A DNA stretch of 64,000 nt, from positions 496,001-560,000 of the forward strand of contig NZ_CP136964.1 of the NCBI RefSeq assembly GCF_002871345.2, written 5' to 3'. The DNA is from Nosocomiicoccus massiliensis (GTDB lineage: Bacteria > Bacillota > Bacilli > Staphylococcales > Salinicoccaceae). Of this stretch, positions 39,797 to 48,541 are shown in pieces (positions within the stretch are counted from its first letter, which is position 1; each line of letters begins with the position of its first letter). Made by a program: the position numbers and the translations under genes. The notes below the pieces were generated by a model. That model was given only the letters and a program-made list of their open reading frames with translations. It was not told the origin of the DNA and searched no databases.

Positions 39797-40306
39797 TTAA
39801 ACCAGCCCTTCTTTTCTATTAGTCTCTACATCCACAGTATATTCAACCTCTTTTCTGTTTACAACTAATGTGTCTCCGATAAAATCATGAAGTCCCATTC
39901 GATTTTCGTTAAATAAAATCATTAAGTACGGTAAGTTTAATAATGCTTGCGTAATATATCGACCGATAAGTTCTCGATATAATACTTGAGCAAATGTTAA
40001 CTCGTACCCTTTACTTGAAACAACACGAATACCGAAAATCATTTTTCCTAACGTTTGGCCAAAGAAATATGTCATTAAAACGAAGTAAAGGAAAAATACG
40101 ACCGCTACGACAATGCTGCGTATTGGAATTGCATCAAAAATAACATTTTGATTCATGACGCCTAGCATCGTTAAAATCGGAATAATTGCGATTTGGCGTA
40201 CCGACCATAAGACGATGAGATCAACGATATATGCGAGGAGACGTATTAACGTATCTGCAACAGGGTAACCCATTTCTTTTTGCAAGAACACTGTTTCTCT
40301 TTTCAT
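39797..40306 (-). CDS. RDD-family membrane protein (YteJ-like)
   Basis: A 169-residue protein with three hydrophobic segments and the RDD pattern: GYPVADTLIRLLAYIVDLIV near the N-terminus and YFFGQTLGKMIFGIRVVS in the middle. It lies between sppA and tpx, as YteJ does next to SppA in Bacillus, and may act with SppA, though no biochemical role is established. A 12-bp gap to sppA supports an operon. Confidence 0.85.
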   Translation of the reverse strand: MKRETVFLQKEMGYPVADTLIRLLAYIVDLIVLWSVRQIAIIPILTMLGVMNQNVIFDAIPIRSIVVAVVFFLYFVLMTYFFGQTLGKMIFGIRVVSSKGYELTFAQVLYRELIGRYITQALLNLPYLMILFNENRMGLHDFIGDTLVVNRKEVEYTVDVETNRKEGLV

Positions 40307-40317
40307 AATCTCACTCC

Positions 40318-41319
40318 TTACTCATCATATAAGTACATCGGTTTTGGACCTTGGCGTTTATTGATTAAGTTTTCAACGATTAACGCATCTGAATCGTTAA
40401 ATAATTGTTTCACGATGCTCGGTCCGTTAAAATTGAACATTGAAAAACGACCTGAACCATAACCATACGTATAAACCTGTGGATTGTCTGAACCAATCTC
40501 TTCTTTTAAATCAGCGAGCGTGTCATCAAAGTATCCAATCTCATCTACAAGTCCGTTTTTAATGGCATCACTTCCAAGATATACACGTCCATCTGCTAAT
40601 TTACGTACTTCTTCTTCACTCATGTTACGCCCTTCAGCAACAACTTTTACGAACTCATCAAACATCGTATCTACCATGTGCTGAACGTATTCTTTTTCTT
40701 CTTTAGATGGAGTTTTTGCTCCTGATAACATGTCTTTCATATCGCCTGATGTATATGTGTTAAACTTTACGCCGTATTTTTCAGCAAGCTCACTGTAATC
40801 GATACTTTGCATAATTACGCCGATAGAACCCGTAATAGTTTCGTTACTTGCGTAAATTTTATTTGCAGGTGCTGAGACATAATATCCACCACTTGCTGCC
40901 ATGTTACCCATTGAGCTGTAGATAATTTTCCCTTTATCTTTTGCGATTTTTAAGTACTTGTACACTTCAGCACTTTCAAATACTCCACCACCTGGTGAAT
41001 TTACGTCGAGTAAAATTGCTTTCACTGAATCATCTTCAATAATTTCTTTTAAAGCATCAACTGTTAAACGATGATTATAACCCGCTACTCCAGAAAATAA
41101 TCCGCTACCTTGCGGTGTATCTTGAATGACGCCGTCTACACTAATGACCGCGATTCTATTTGACGGGTCACCTTCTTCAATAACGCTAACAGGTGAATCA
41201 TCTGCAAGACTACTAAATAAGTCTTCAAATTGATCTTTTTGGAATACATTAAATACGCTCATTACAACGCCTGAAATCAGTAAGGCAATTGCTGCGACTA
41301 ATGCAATCGTTCGTTTCAT
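40318..41319 (-). CDS. sppA: Signal peptide peptidase SppA
   Basis: Membrane-bound serine protease that clears cleaved signal peptides. 333 residues. A single N-terminal membrane anchor (about residues 5-26) precedes the S49 domain. Nucleophile Ser is in GNMAASGGYYVSAPA, and the general-base Lys in TYTSGDMKDMLSGAK. First gene of sppA-yteJ-tpx-ytxK. Confidence 0.95.
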   Translation of the reverse strand: MKRTIALVAAIALLISGVVMSVFNVFQKDQFEDLFSSLADDSPVSVIEEGDPSNRIAVISVDGVIQDTPQGSGLFSGVAGYNHRLTVDALKEIIEDDSVKAILLDVNSPGGGVFESAEVYKYLKIAKDKGKIIYSSMGNMAASGGYYVSAPANKIYASNETITGSIGVIMQSIDYSELAEKYGVKFNTYTSGDMKDMLSGAKTPSKEEKEYVQHMVDTMFDEFVKVVAEGRNMSEEEVRKLADGRVYLGSDAIKNGLVDEIGYFDDTLADLKEEIGSDNPQVYTYGYGSGRFSMFNFNGPSIVKQLFNDSDALIVENLINKRQGPKPMYLYDE

Positions 41320-41366
41320 AAGTTCATCTCCTTTAATATCTGTATGAGTTAGTATAACACAGTGGA

Positions 41367-42563
41367 TTACAGTAAATCCTCAAATTCTGTAGATTCTTGT
41401 TCGTTTTTTGATGTGTATGTTGTGATTTGATTTAACGCATCTTCGATGAGTGGTTCAAAGTCGACATTAGATTCATATTTTATGACCGTATCTAAATTTG
41501 GTGATGTCTTCGGTTGTTTTGGTTTAAAGATTGTACAACAATCTTCAAACGGTAATATTGAAGTTTCATACGTACCGTAATTCACAGCTTTTTGTATAAT
41601 TTCATTCTTTTCATATGTGAGTAATGGTCGTAGTACTGGGAAATTTGTCACTGCATTAATCGTATTCATACTCGTTAATGTTTGCGATGCAACTTGTCCA
41701 ATATTCTCTCCATTTACGACCGCTTCCGCACCGATTTTACGTGCGAGACGTTCTGCGATGATTAACATAATACGTCTCGTTGTCGTCATCGAATATCCAT
41801 CAGGTATTTTATCGTAAATAGTCGTTTGAATATTTGTAAATGGTACGATATGCATTTTAATATCGACACCGGTTTTATCTGCCATAATATCTACAAGTGT
41901 TTTTACCTTTTCTAACGACTGCTCACTCGTATACGGTGGAGAGAAAAAGTGAATTGCTTCAATTTCAACACCTCTACGCATAATCTCAAATCCAGCGACT
42001 GGGCTATCGATTCCACCAGAAAGCATTAAAACAGTTTTACCACCTGTTCCAAGTGGTAATCCACCGACCCCGTCATACACTTCACTGTACATATAAATTC
42101 CGTCATAACGAATTTCTATCATAATCGTATGATCTGGATGTTTTATATTCACTGATCGATTTGTTTCTTTTACGACGTGACCACCGATTAACTGCTGAAT
42201 TTCATGTGTCTTTAAATGGTACGCTTTGTCGATACGTTTTACTTCAACTTTAAATGTATCGCCCTCTTTAAATGTTGACTCTAATAGTAATGCATTTTCT
42301 TTCATCGCTTCATCCGTTTTTTCAAGACGAATAATTGGCGACATGCTTAATATACCGTTCACATGTTTTAATCGATTGATGACTTCATATGCATCTTCAT
42401 TTTCTAGATCGATGTACATTCTATCTCTATTCGCACGAATAACGATGTCAAGTCCTTCTAAAGCACGTTCGATTTGCGACACTAATTTACCGATAAACAT
42501 CTTTCTATTTTTCTTTTTTAACGTAAGTTCGCCGTAACGAACAAGTAGTAAATCATATTTCAA
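41367..42563 (-). CDS. thiI: tRNA 4-thiouridine synthase ThiI
   Basis: Transfers sulfur to uridine-8 of tRNA. Domains: ferredoxin-like and THUMP (residues ~1-165), then PP-loop ATPase with VLMLSGGIDSPVAGFEIMRRG. There is no C-terminal rhodanese domain, as usual in Gram-positives. I place the start at the TTG at 42561-42563, giving MKYDLLLVRYGELTLKKKN, the family start, 9 bp after GGAG. A nearer ATG abuts that site. It overlaps the cysteine desulfurase gene by about 11 bp, and that enzyme supplies the sulfur. Confidence 0.94.
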   Translation of the reverse strand: MKYDLLLVRYGELTLKKKNRKMFIGKLVSQIERALEGLDIVIRANRDRMYIDLENEDAYEVINRLKHVNGILSMSPIIRLEKTDEAMKENALLLESTFKEGDTFKVEVKRIDKAYHLKTHEIQQLIGGHVVKETNRSVNIKHPDHTIMIEIRYDGIYMYSEVYDGVGGLPLGTGGKTVLMLSGGIDSPVAGFEIMRRGVEIEAIHFFSPPYTSEQSLEKVKTLVDIMADKTGVDIKMHIVPFTNIQTTIYDKIPDGYSMTTTRRIMLIIAERLARKIGAEAVVNGENIGQVASQTLTSMNTINAVTNFPVLRPLLTYEKNEIIQKAVNYGTYETSILPFEDCCTIFKPKQPKTSPNLDTVIKYESNVDFEPLIEDALNQITTYTSKNEQESTEFEDLL

Positions 42564-43692
42564 CGATGACATCTCCTAATTCTTTATATATTTCATCAAA
42601 TACTTTTATAAACGTATCTATTTCACTTTCAGTCGTATACTGTCCCATCGTAAGACGGATACTTCCTTCAATCACACGTAACGGATTTCCCATCGCGATG
42701 AGTGTTTCGTTCGGTGCGTTACGTTGTGACGCACATGCACTCGTTGTAGATACATAAATATCACGTTTACTCAGTGCGTTCACAATAACTTCACCTTTAG
42801 CACCTGTAATCGACAGGTTAATATAATGTGGTACATGTTTAGGCTGGATATATACCCCTTCATTTTGTCGAAGCGCCTCACGTATTTTATCGTTAAACGA
42901 ATTCAACTTATTATACGTATCTTCCATCGTTTCAAAAGATAAACGTAGTGCTTTCGCAGTAGACGCGATACCAGGTAAGTTTACCGTACCACTTCTCACG
43001 TTATATTCATGTCCGCCACCGTACATCACTGGATTTAACTGCGCAATATTTTTAACAAATAATCCACCTACACCTTTAACGCCATAAAACTTATGCGCTG
43101 AAAACGACACAGCATCCACCCCGTGATAATCGATATTTACCTTACCGACAGCTTGGGTTGCATCGACATGTAAAAATGCTCTGTTATATTGCTTGATGAC
43201 GTCAACAATTTTCTCGATCGGTTGAATACTCCCGATAATATTGTTAACTGCAATAACCGATACAAAGATTACATCATCCGACATCTTTTCTTGTAAATCT
43301 TTGATATCAATGATTCCCTCCGGTGTCGTATCAATAAATACTAATTCGATCCCATCAATATGTCTCAGTACTTCGATAACACTCGGATGTTCAAGTTCTG
43401 AAACGAGCACCGTTCGACCGAATTGTTTTTTCTTTTTAATGACGCTTTGAATCACGATGTTATTACTTTCTGTGGCTCCAGAAGTAAATAGTAAGTCGTA
43501 ATCATTTAATTTAAATAGTTGCTTGATCTGTGTTCTAGAAGCTTCAAGAAGCTTTCTCGCTTCTTGTCCACCTTTACTTAAACTTGCTGTATTATAAAAA
43601 TATTTTCGATTTACCGTGTCATACGTCTGTAAGACGTCGTCTAATGGACGTGTCGTTGCTGCGTTGTCAAAATAAATCAATGTTTCCTTCAC
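42553..43692 (-). CDS. Cysteine desulfurase partner of ThiI (NifS/IscS family)
   Basis: PLP enzyme that extracts sulfur from cysteine for tRNA 4-thiouridine. 379 residues. IYFDNAATTRPLDDVLQ at the N-terminus, PLP Lys in FSAHKFYGVKGVGG, and the catalytic Cys loop TTSACASQRNAPN. Operon with thiI, overlapping it, directly downstream of ezrA. This matches the nifZ-thiI pair of Bacillus and Staphylococcus. Confidence 0.94.
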   Translation of the reverse strand: MKETLIYFDNAATTRPLDDVLQTYDTVNRKYFYNTASLSKGGQEARKLLEASRTQIKQLFKLNDYDLLFTSGATESNNIVIQSVIKKKKQFGRTVLVSELEHPSVIEVLRHIDGIELVFIDTTPEGIIDIKDLQEKMSDDVIFVSVIAVNNIIGSIQPIEKIVDVIKQYNRAFLHVDATQAVGKVNIDYHGVDAVSFSAHKFYGVKGVGGLFVKNIAQLNPVMYGGGHEYNVRSGTVNLPGIASTAKALRLSFETMEDTYNKLNSFNDKIREALRQNEGVYIQPKHVPHYINLSITGAKGEVIVNALSKRDIYVSTTSACASQRNAPNETLIAMGNPLRVIEGSIRLTMGQYTTESEIDTFIKVFDEIYKELGDVIVEI

Positions 43693-43729
43693 CTACCATA
43701 AAAAAGACTTAGGAATGCTCCTAAGTCTC

Positions 43730-45424
43730 TTATCTGTTTTCATATGAGTCGATGATACGCTTTACTGCATCTTCATCAACTTCTCGTAATGCATGTTCTG
43801 CAATTTGAAGTGCACGTTTATATCTATTTTCATTGAATAAACGCGTCGCTTCTTCAATTTCACCATCTAATGTACTGTTATCTTTACGATAACGGTTTGC
43901 GTATTGAATAATTAACTCAGACAGTTCAGAGTCGTGAATGACTTCATACGCTTCTTGCTCGAAGTTGTTTAATAAAATGACTGCTTTATCGACTTTTTCT
44001 TTAATATAACGTACATTTAACGGACGACGTTCAAGATATCTATCGATTTCTTTCACTTCGTTATCGAGTTCATGCTTCATAACGATAAACTGCTCTGGAA
44101 TTCTCACGAGGTTTGACGTCGTTAATCTATGCATGACTTCTTCTTTTTTGTCATCGATTAAGTTCGTATTATCGATTGCTTCCTCTTCATCGTATTTTAA
44201 CGACTGTAAGTAATCTAGTACATCTTCTTGCTTGTCATTAATATCTTCAATCGTATGATCGATGTGTTCTAAGTTATCGATAATCTGACTATAGCGCGTC
44301 GTATTTTTATTAACTTCAGACTCAATATCTGCATACATCGTAACGAGATCTTCGATTTCGTATTCATATTTATGAATTGTTTGAATTTCTCTATCGTTAA
44401 TATAATATGCATCTTTAATAAAGTTAATTTCAGTACGTAATGACATGTTTGTGTCTTTCGCTTTAAACAGCATATCACTCACTTTGTCACGTAAATCATC
44501 GAACTTAATTTTCGCTTCGACTTCGTGTTCAATTAAGTCATACATATCATCGAGTTCGCTGTGAATACGTTCTAAATCTTCTTCTGCTTCTTCTAATTCT
44601 AGTTTTGCAATTTTAGGCTCGATTAAATTTAATTCTGTACGTAAGCGTGATAGCGTCGTATCGACTTTGATATGCTCTAAATCATATCCGTCTAATCTTA
44701 ACTCTCTACAACCATAACGGACTTCTTGAAATTGTGTTGGTAAGTCTTTTTGAACTTCTTTAATAAGCGCAGGGATTTTCTCCATACTCTCTTTTAAATT
44801 CGTAAGTTCTTCGTGAATTTCTACGATATGATCGTGTGCGTTATTGTAATTCCCCTCATCGATGAGTGTGTTGTACTTCTCTAGTTCTGGTTCATATGAG
44901 TTGATTAACGATTCTAATGGTTTTCTCGAGTCACCGAATTTATGGCCATCTGCTAAAACGTCACGGTTTGCTTCTCTTTGAAGCGTAACCGACTCTTCAT
45001 ATAACTCTTTGCTCTCATCATTTTGTTTCATAAAGTCGTTAATTTCAACTGTTAACGCATCATATGTAGTCTCGATATTACCGATATGTTGAACGGCATT
45101 ATCTTCGTTCTTTTTACTATCACTAAATTTAAATTTCTTTAAATTTTCATTTGCAGCTTTAAAATTGCTTTCTGCATGCGTCTTATTGTTGGATAACGCA
45201 TCTTTCCATCTCTCATCCAAGTGTTCGTATAATTCTTTTGCCTCTCCATGTAGATTGTATGTTTTTAATTTTTCTAAATCTAAATGAAATGGTAATTGAA
45301 TTACATCTTGTAATCGTGCTTCTTCTTTCTGTACTTCTTCAAGTTTTGATTTTCTTAAAAACAACAGTAATCCGATTACTATAATAACAAGGATAATCAG
45401 TCCAATTAAAATGTAAACCCACAT
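43730..45424 (-). CDS. ezrA: Septation ring regulator EzrA
   Basis: Negative regulator of FtsZ ring formation. 564 residues. One N-terminal membrane segment (about residues 4-25), followed by a long, highly charged, spectrin-like helical domain throughout (LEEVQKEEARLQDVIQLPF at its start). Conserved gene order with the cysteine desulfurase and thiI. Divergent from the GAF-domain gene. Nothing unusual seen. Confidence 0.95.
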   Translation of the reverse strand: MWVYILIGLIILVIIVIGLLLFLRKSKLEEVQKEEARLQDVIQLPFHLDLEKLKTYNLHGEAKELYEHLDERWKDALSNNKTHAESNFKAANENLKKFKFSDSKKNEDNAVQHIGNIETTYDALTVEINDFMKQNDESKELYEESVTLQREANRDVLADGHKFGDSRKPLESLINSYEPELEKYNTLIDEGNYNNAHDHIVEIHEELTNLKESMEKIPALIKEVQKDLPTQFQEVRYGCRELRLDGYDLEHIKVDTTLSRLRTELNLIEPKIAKLELEEAEEDLERIHSELDDMYDLIEHEVEAKIKFDDLRDKVSDMLFKAKDTNMSLRTEINFIKDAYYINDREIQTIHKYEYEIEDLVTMYADIESEVNKNTTRYSQIIDNLEHIDHTIEDINDKQEDVLDYLQSLKYDEEEAIDNTNLIDDKKEEVMHRLTTSNLVRIPEQFIVMKHELDNEVKEIDRYLERRPLNVRYIKEKVDKAVILLNNFEQEAYEVIHDSELSELIIQYANRYRKDNSTLDGEIEEATRLFNENRYKRALQIAEHALREVDEDAVKRIIDSYENR

Positions 45425-45533
45425 ACAATTACCCTCCTCAACTTATTATCAATTATAGACTAATTCTTTGAAAGAAAAAACAATAAACAGTATAATTTTT
45501 AAAAATGTAACAGTTACTTTAGGAGGACATACA

Positions 45534-46004
45534 ATGTTTGATGATATTCAGCTTAAAAACTATTCAGAACTACACGGAGCACTCGATGCATTACTTGAGG
45601 AAAACTTAAACATAACTGCTAATTTGGCAAATGCTTCTGCACTACTTAACCACTTTCTAAAAGATATTAACTGGGTCGGGTTTTATTTATACGATGAACA
45701 ATTAGAAAAACTCGTCCTTGGTCCGTTCCAAGGAAAACCTGCATGTACGACTATTGAAGTTGGTAAAGGTGTTTGTGGAACTGCTTATAGAGGTAACGAC
45801 GTATTTATCGTTGATAACGTCGAAGAATTCCCAGGCCATATCGCGTGTGACGCTCGTAGTAAATCAGAAATCGTATTACCGATCTATAAAGACGATAAAG
45901 GAATCGGAGTGTTAGATATCGATGCACCGATTTATGAACGATTCGATGAAGAAGACCGCGTTGGTTTAATCGAAGTCGTAGAGATAATTAAAAAGTATTT
46001 ATAA
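45534..46004 (+). CDS. Free methionine-(R)-sulfoxide reductase (GAF domain)
   Basis: A 156-residue GAF-domain protein of the fRMsr group, which reduces free methionine sulfoxide. The three characteristic cysteines are present (GKPACTTIEVGKGVCGTA and HIACDARSKSEIVLP), together with NWVGFYLYDE. The ATG at 45534 is preceded by AGGAGG. It is upstream of rpsD in the same orientation, as ytsP is in Bacillus. Confidence 0.9.
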   Translation: MFDDIQLKNYSELHGALDALLEENLNITANLANASALLNHFLKDINWVGFYLYDEQLEKLVLGPFQGKPACTTIEVGKGVCGTAYRGNDVFIVDNVEEFPGHIACDARSKSEIVLPIYKDDKGIGVLDIDAPIYERFDEEDRVGLIEVVEIIKKYL

Positions 46005-46015
46005 TCGATAAACTG

Positions 46016-46044
46016 TTGACAAAACGTAGAGCTTCAAGTAATAT
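46016..46044 (+). promoter_or_regulatory. Promoter of rpsD
   Basis: -35 TTGACA (46016-46021) and -10 TAATAT (46039-46044) with a 17-bp spacer. A TATAAT at 46042-46047 is an alternative -10 with longer spacing. Confidence 0.75.
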
Positions 46045-46051
46045 AATAAAT

Positions 46052-46225
46052 TGTGTAAATGAACAATATAAGTAGCAGGTATTTATTCTATGACCTTATG
46101 TGATTAGCGGTTGCGATGTGTTGTGTAACCAATGCTATGAGGCGAAGACACTTTGAATCACATATCCATAGAAGTAACTACCCCTTATGATGTTATTTGC
46201 ATATAAATATATCATTAAGGAGGAG
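46052..46225 (+). promoter_or_regulatory. Probable rpsD (S4) autoregulatory leader
   Basis: A ~180-nt untranslated leader between the promoter and rpsD. It is GC-richer than its flanks and self-complementary in places (around 46100-46160). Bacillus rpsD is autoregulated by S4 binding to such a leader. I have not folded it, so this rests on position and length. Confidence 0.5.
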
Positions 46226-46231
46226 TCAATA

Positions 46232-46834
46232 ATGGCTCGTTATACAGGATCGACTTGGAAGAAGTCACGTCGCCTAGGTATTTCATTATCAGGCACAGGT
46301 AAAGAATTAGAAAAGCGTCCATACGCTCCAGGTCAACATGGACCAAACCAAAGAGTTAAACTCTCAGAATACGGTTTACAATTAAAAGAGAAGCAAAAGC
46401 TTCGTTACATGCATGGAATTAACGAACGTCAATTCCGTACATTATTCGATCGTGCAGGTAAAATGCCTGGAATTCACGGTGAAAACTTCATGATCTTACT
46501 TGCTTCACGTTTAGACAACGTAGTATTACGTTTAGGTTTAGCTAAAACACAACGTCAAGCACGTCAATTAGTAAACCACGGACACATCACTGTTAACGGT
46601 AAAGTATTAGACATCCCGTCTTACCAACTTTCACCAGGTGAAACAGTTGCTGTACGTGAAAAATCACAAAAATTAAACATCATCGAAGAAGCTATCGAAT
46701 TCAACAACTTTGTTCCTGAATATCTAAACTTTGACGCTGATAAACTAGAAGGTACATTCGTACGTCAACCAGAGCGTAGCGAATTATCAGCTGAAATCAA
46801 CGAACAATTAATCGTTGAGTACTACTCAAGATAA
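46232..46834 (+). CDS. rpsD: 30S ribosomal protein S4
   Basis: Ribosomal protein S4, 200 residues, full length. N-terminal [20 protein letters not shown], the S4 RNA-binding domain [20 protein letters not shown], and [20 protein letters not shown]. The ATG at 46232 follows AAGGAGGAG. Start of the accessory region downstream, and the terminator follows. Confidence 0.98.
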   Translation: MARYTGSTWKKSRRLGISLSGTGKELEKRPYAPGQHGPNQRVKLSEYGLQLKEKQKLRYMHGINERQFRTLFDRAGKMPGIHGENFMILLASRLDNVVLRLGLAKTQRQARQLVNHGHITVNGKVLDIPSYQLSPGETVAVREKSQKLNIIEEAIEFNNFVPEYLNFDADKLEGTFVRQPERSELSAEINEQLIVEYYSR

Positions 46835-46854
46835 ACGACTTAATTTCTACAATC

Positions 46855-46897
46855 ACCCTACAAACGTTGTTAAACCAATGTTTGTGGGGTTTTTATT
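46855..46897 (+). terminator. Terminator after rpsD
   Basis: An approximately 15-bp imperfect stem (46855-46869 with 46876-46890), then a T-run. Confidence 0.88.
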
Positions 46898-46948
46898 TTA
46901 TATTAAAAATTAACATAATACCCTTATTTACCCGTATTTATATTTGAA

Positions 46949-46981
46949 ATTGGGGCAAAATTGGGGCAAAATTGGGGCAAA
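46949..46981. repeat. Three tandem copies of an 11-bp repeat
   Basis: ATTGGGGCAAA occurs three times back to back at the left edge of the accessory region. The pattern resembles repeat tails near integrated elements, but I find no matching copy at the other side and no integrase. Confidence 0.85.
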
Positions 46982-47009
46982 AAATATAGGTACAAAATAG
47001 ATTGTATTT

Positions 47010-47042
47010 AGCACTCACATAAGAATGTGGGTGCTTATTTTT
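47010..47042 (+). terminator. Terminator-like hairpin downstream of rpsD
   Basis: A stem with one mismatch (47010-47020 with 47025-47035), a four-base loop, followed by TTATTTTT. It resembles a second terminator; its partner gene is not visible. Confidence 0.65.
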
Positions 47043-47048
47043 ATGCAA

Positions 47049-47119
47049 ATAAAAAGACGTCTACAATCAATATAGACGTCTTCCGCAAACAGTCCGCGTA
47101 CGGATACTGTAGCTATTCC
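47049..47119 (-). ncRNA. Candidate small RNA
   Basis: On the minus strand an extended -10 box (TGCTATAAT, 47127-47132 for the hexamer) precedes a ~70-nt stretch. It has a GC-rich hairpin (TCCG...CGGA) followed by a strong 10-bp terminator stem (47054-47063 with 47073-47082) and a T-run. No open reading frame of note. This is the architecture of a short trans- or cis-acting RNA. It is a prediction from promoter plus terminator only; no family was recognised. Confidence 0.45.
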
Positions 47120-47223
47120 TAGATATATTATAGCACATTATTTTTAATACACATCAGTAATGAATTGGTTGTAAACTAGACAGTATTATCTTAAAATTTG
47201 TTGAAGAATTGTACAACTACATA

Positions 47224-47252
47224 AAAAATCAGGGATATTAATCCCTGTTTTT
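47224..47252. terminator. Terminator after the MazF-like gene
   Basis: A 7-bp stem (47230-47236 with 47241-47247) with A/T runs on both sides, ending the minus-strand toxin-antitoxin-like operon. Confidence 0.8.
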
Positions 47253-47255
47253 TTC

Positions 47256-47696
47256 TTATTCAAAAAGTTCATCATAAAATTTCTTATGCGCTTCTATTAT
47301 TTCATCATAGAATTTCTGAGATATATCTTTTAAATTGATTGGACCTATATTGTTAACTATATCGTTTGAAGATACTACACTTTGCTTATGAACTCTAATA
47401 TAAGATGTTTTATTCAATACAGTCCCTAACTGGTTTAATATATCAACTGGAATTTGTTTATCATATTCATTGTGTCTATGTTTTGATGATTGAATAGATG
47501 AAACTGGTAATACATTTATGTCGCATGGAAAGGAGTCTTTCTCGAAACCAATAATTAAAACGGGTCTAACTTTAAAACTTTTCTTTTGACTTTTTACATC
47601 AAAATAAGGGTAACGTGACAGTGTAATACAATTGATATAGTCTTTCGTACTTTTTCTATAGTCCAAAACTATACCCTTTTGCATCTTCATGTTCAT
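47256..47696 (-). CDS. MazF/PemK-like putative toxin
   Basis: A 146-residue protein of the MazF/PemK (CcdB-fold) type, whose members are mostly mRNA interferases. The start QKGIVLDYRKS, then KVRPVLIIG (RPVLI motif) and NVLPVSSIQSS, and SYIRVHKQSVVSSNDI match the family pattern in order. I start it at the first of three close ATGs (47694-47696), 9 bp after GGAG. It lies inside the end of the upstream gene, overlapping it by 41 bp. It is paired with a Panacea-domain gene, so it is likely the toxin half. The tail of ~30 residues after the domain is uncharacterised. Confidence 0.7.
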   Translation of the reverse strand: MNMKMQKGIVLDYRKSTKDYINCITLSRYPYFDVKSQKKSFKVRPVLIIGFEKDSFPCDINVLPVSSIQSSKHRHNEYDKQIPVDILNQLGTVLNKTSYIRVHKQSVVSSNDIVNNIGPINLKDISQKFYDEIIEAHKKFYDELFE

Positions 47697-48162
47697 CAAT
47701 ATATACTCCGTACAAGGAATCAAAAACCTTAACTTTCTCTGCATCTTTTTTTATATCAGATACTGCTAAAACTTTATTCCCTGATTCATGAGGCTTAAGC
47801 CCTTCTCTAGATTTAATCCAAGAGTATTCTTCATGACTTAAATTTCTTAGGTACCAAGCATCGTATTTAGCATACTTGTGGACAACACTATCAATGATAA
47901 ATTTTTCAGTTTCAGTTAGAGTGGACTCTTGATTACTAATAGAATAGTTCTCATCAAAATAATATCTAATATCTTTTAGAACAGGTCCATGCTCCCAACC
48001 TTCAAATTCATTATCGAAAAGTACATCTCCTGTATATGCTAAACTTTCTCGTTGTGCAAAATACAATAACTTCTGCAGTTTTAGTTCACTATTTAATTGA
48101 GAAGAAGTAATGTTTCTATGTGACTCGATCATATAATTCGCAAAATCATTAAGCTTAGACAT
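47656..48162 (-). CDS. Panacea-domain (DUF4065) putative antitoxin
   Basis: A 168-residue protein with the DUF4065/Panacea pattern: LKLQKLLYFAQRESLAYTG, then FEGWEHGPVLKDIRYYF. Panacea proteins neutralise diverse toxins. The C-terminal part (KVLAVSDIKKDAEKVKVFD) differs from the domain core and could contact the partner. AAGGAGGGG precedes the ATG. First gene of a two-gene operon with the MazF/PemK-like gene, overlapping by 41 bp. Role as antitoxin is inferred from domain plus neighbour. Confidence 0.75.
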   Translation of the reverse strand: MSKLNDFANYMIESHRNITSSQLNSELKLQKLLYFAQRESLAYTGDVLFDNEFEGWEHGPVLKDIRYYFDENYSISNQESTLTETEKFIIDSVVHKYAKYDAWYLRNLSHEEYSWIKSREGLKPHESGNKVLAVSDIKKDAEKVKVFDSLYGVYIDEHEDAKGYSFGL

Positions 48163-48187
48163 TGTACCCCTCCTTATCTACTACTTT

Positions 48188-48201
48188 AATGATATATCAT
48201 T
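48188..48201. promoter_or_regulatory. Palindrome upstream of the antitoxin gene
   Basis: AATGATATATCATT is a perfect 14-bp palindrome 25 bp upstream of the antitoxin start. Next to it is another inverted repeat (ATTGTTTT with AAAACAAT, 48199-48226). It is a natural place for autoregulatory binding by the antitoxin. Confidence 0.55.
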
Positions 48202-48452
48202 GTTTTGTTTTTTCATAGGAAAACAATTGAGAATTATATCTCATATGTGACGTGATGTGATGAATATGGAAAGTACAGTTTATATGTAACTTTGAAACGC
48301 TCGGAAAAGCGAAAAGAGCAACGAGACAATTTAACTTTAAAGCTAGTAATCTTCCAAACAATATTAGCTTTAATCCAAACTCTCATTGCTCTTATAAAAA
48401 AGGTTTAGAGCCGAAAGGCTCTCTACCTTCATTATAAAAGAGGTACATTATT
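48202..48452. other. Structured gap before the peptide gene cluster
   Basis: About 250 bp without a gene. It holds a long imperfect hairpin (GAGCAACGAGA around 48317, pairing near 48391-48402, with inner arms AAAGCTA and TAGCTTT) and a small GAGCC-GAAA-GGCTC hairpin at 48410-48423, before the first small peptide gene. Confidence 0.6.
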
Positions 48453-48538
48453 ATGACAAATACTAAAAAATAAATGCTTTACTGACAGTTATTATAATTT
48501 TAAGTGTTATTAATATCTTAATCGCATTGTTTAAATAA
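48453..48538 (+). pseudogene. Small membrane peptide gene, broken by 1-base deletion in A-run
   Basis: An ATG (48453) behind an AGAGGT site is followed by MTNTKK and a stop. Adding one A to the six-A run at 48465-48470 gives a 28-residue hydrophobic peptide (MTNTKKINALLTVIIILSV and INILIALFK) ending at 48538, with one membrane helix. It resembles small type I toxin or phage-type membrane peptides in size and form, but no family is recognised. The restored length equals that of the second peptide at 49000, supporting a real gene. Confidence 0.55.
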
Positions 48539-48541
48539 GGG

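Noticed and set aside
46949-46981. Attachment-site direct repeats of an integrated element
   Set aside because: The three 11-bp copies are tandem, no matching copy was found at the far side of the accessory region, and no integrase gene is present.
47009-47036. CIRCE-type heat-shock operator (TTAGCACTC...)
   Set aside because: The left half matches, but the right half reads GGTGCTTA and the spacing is longer than the strict nine bases. A terminator-like hairpin explains it better.
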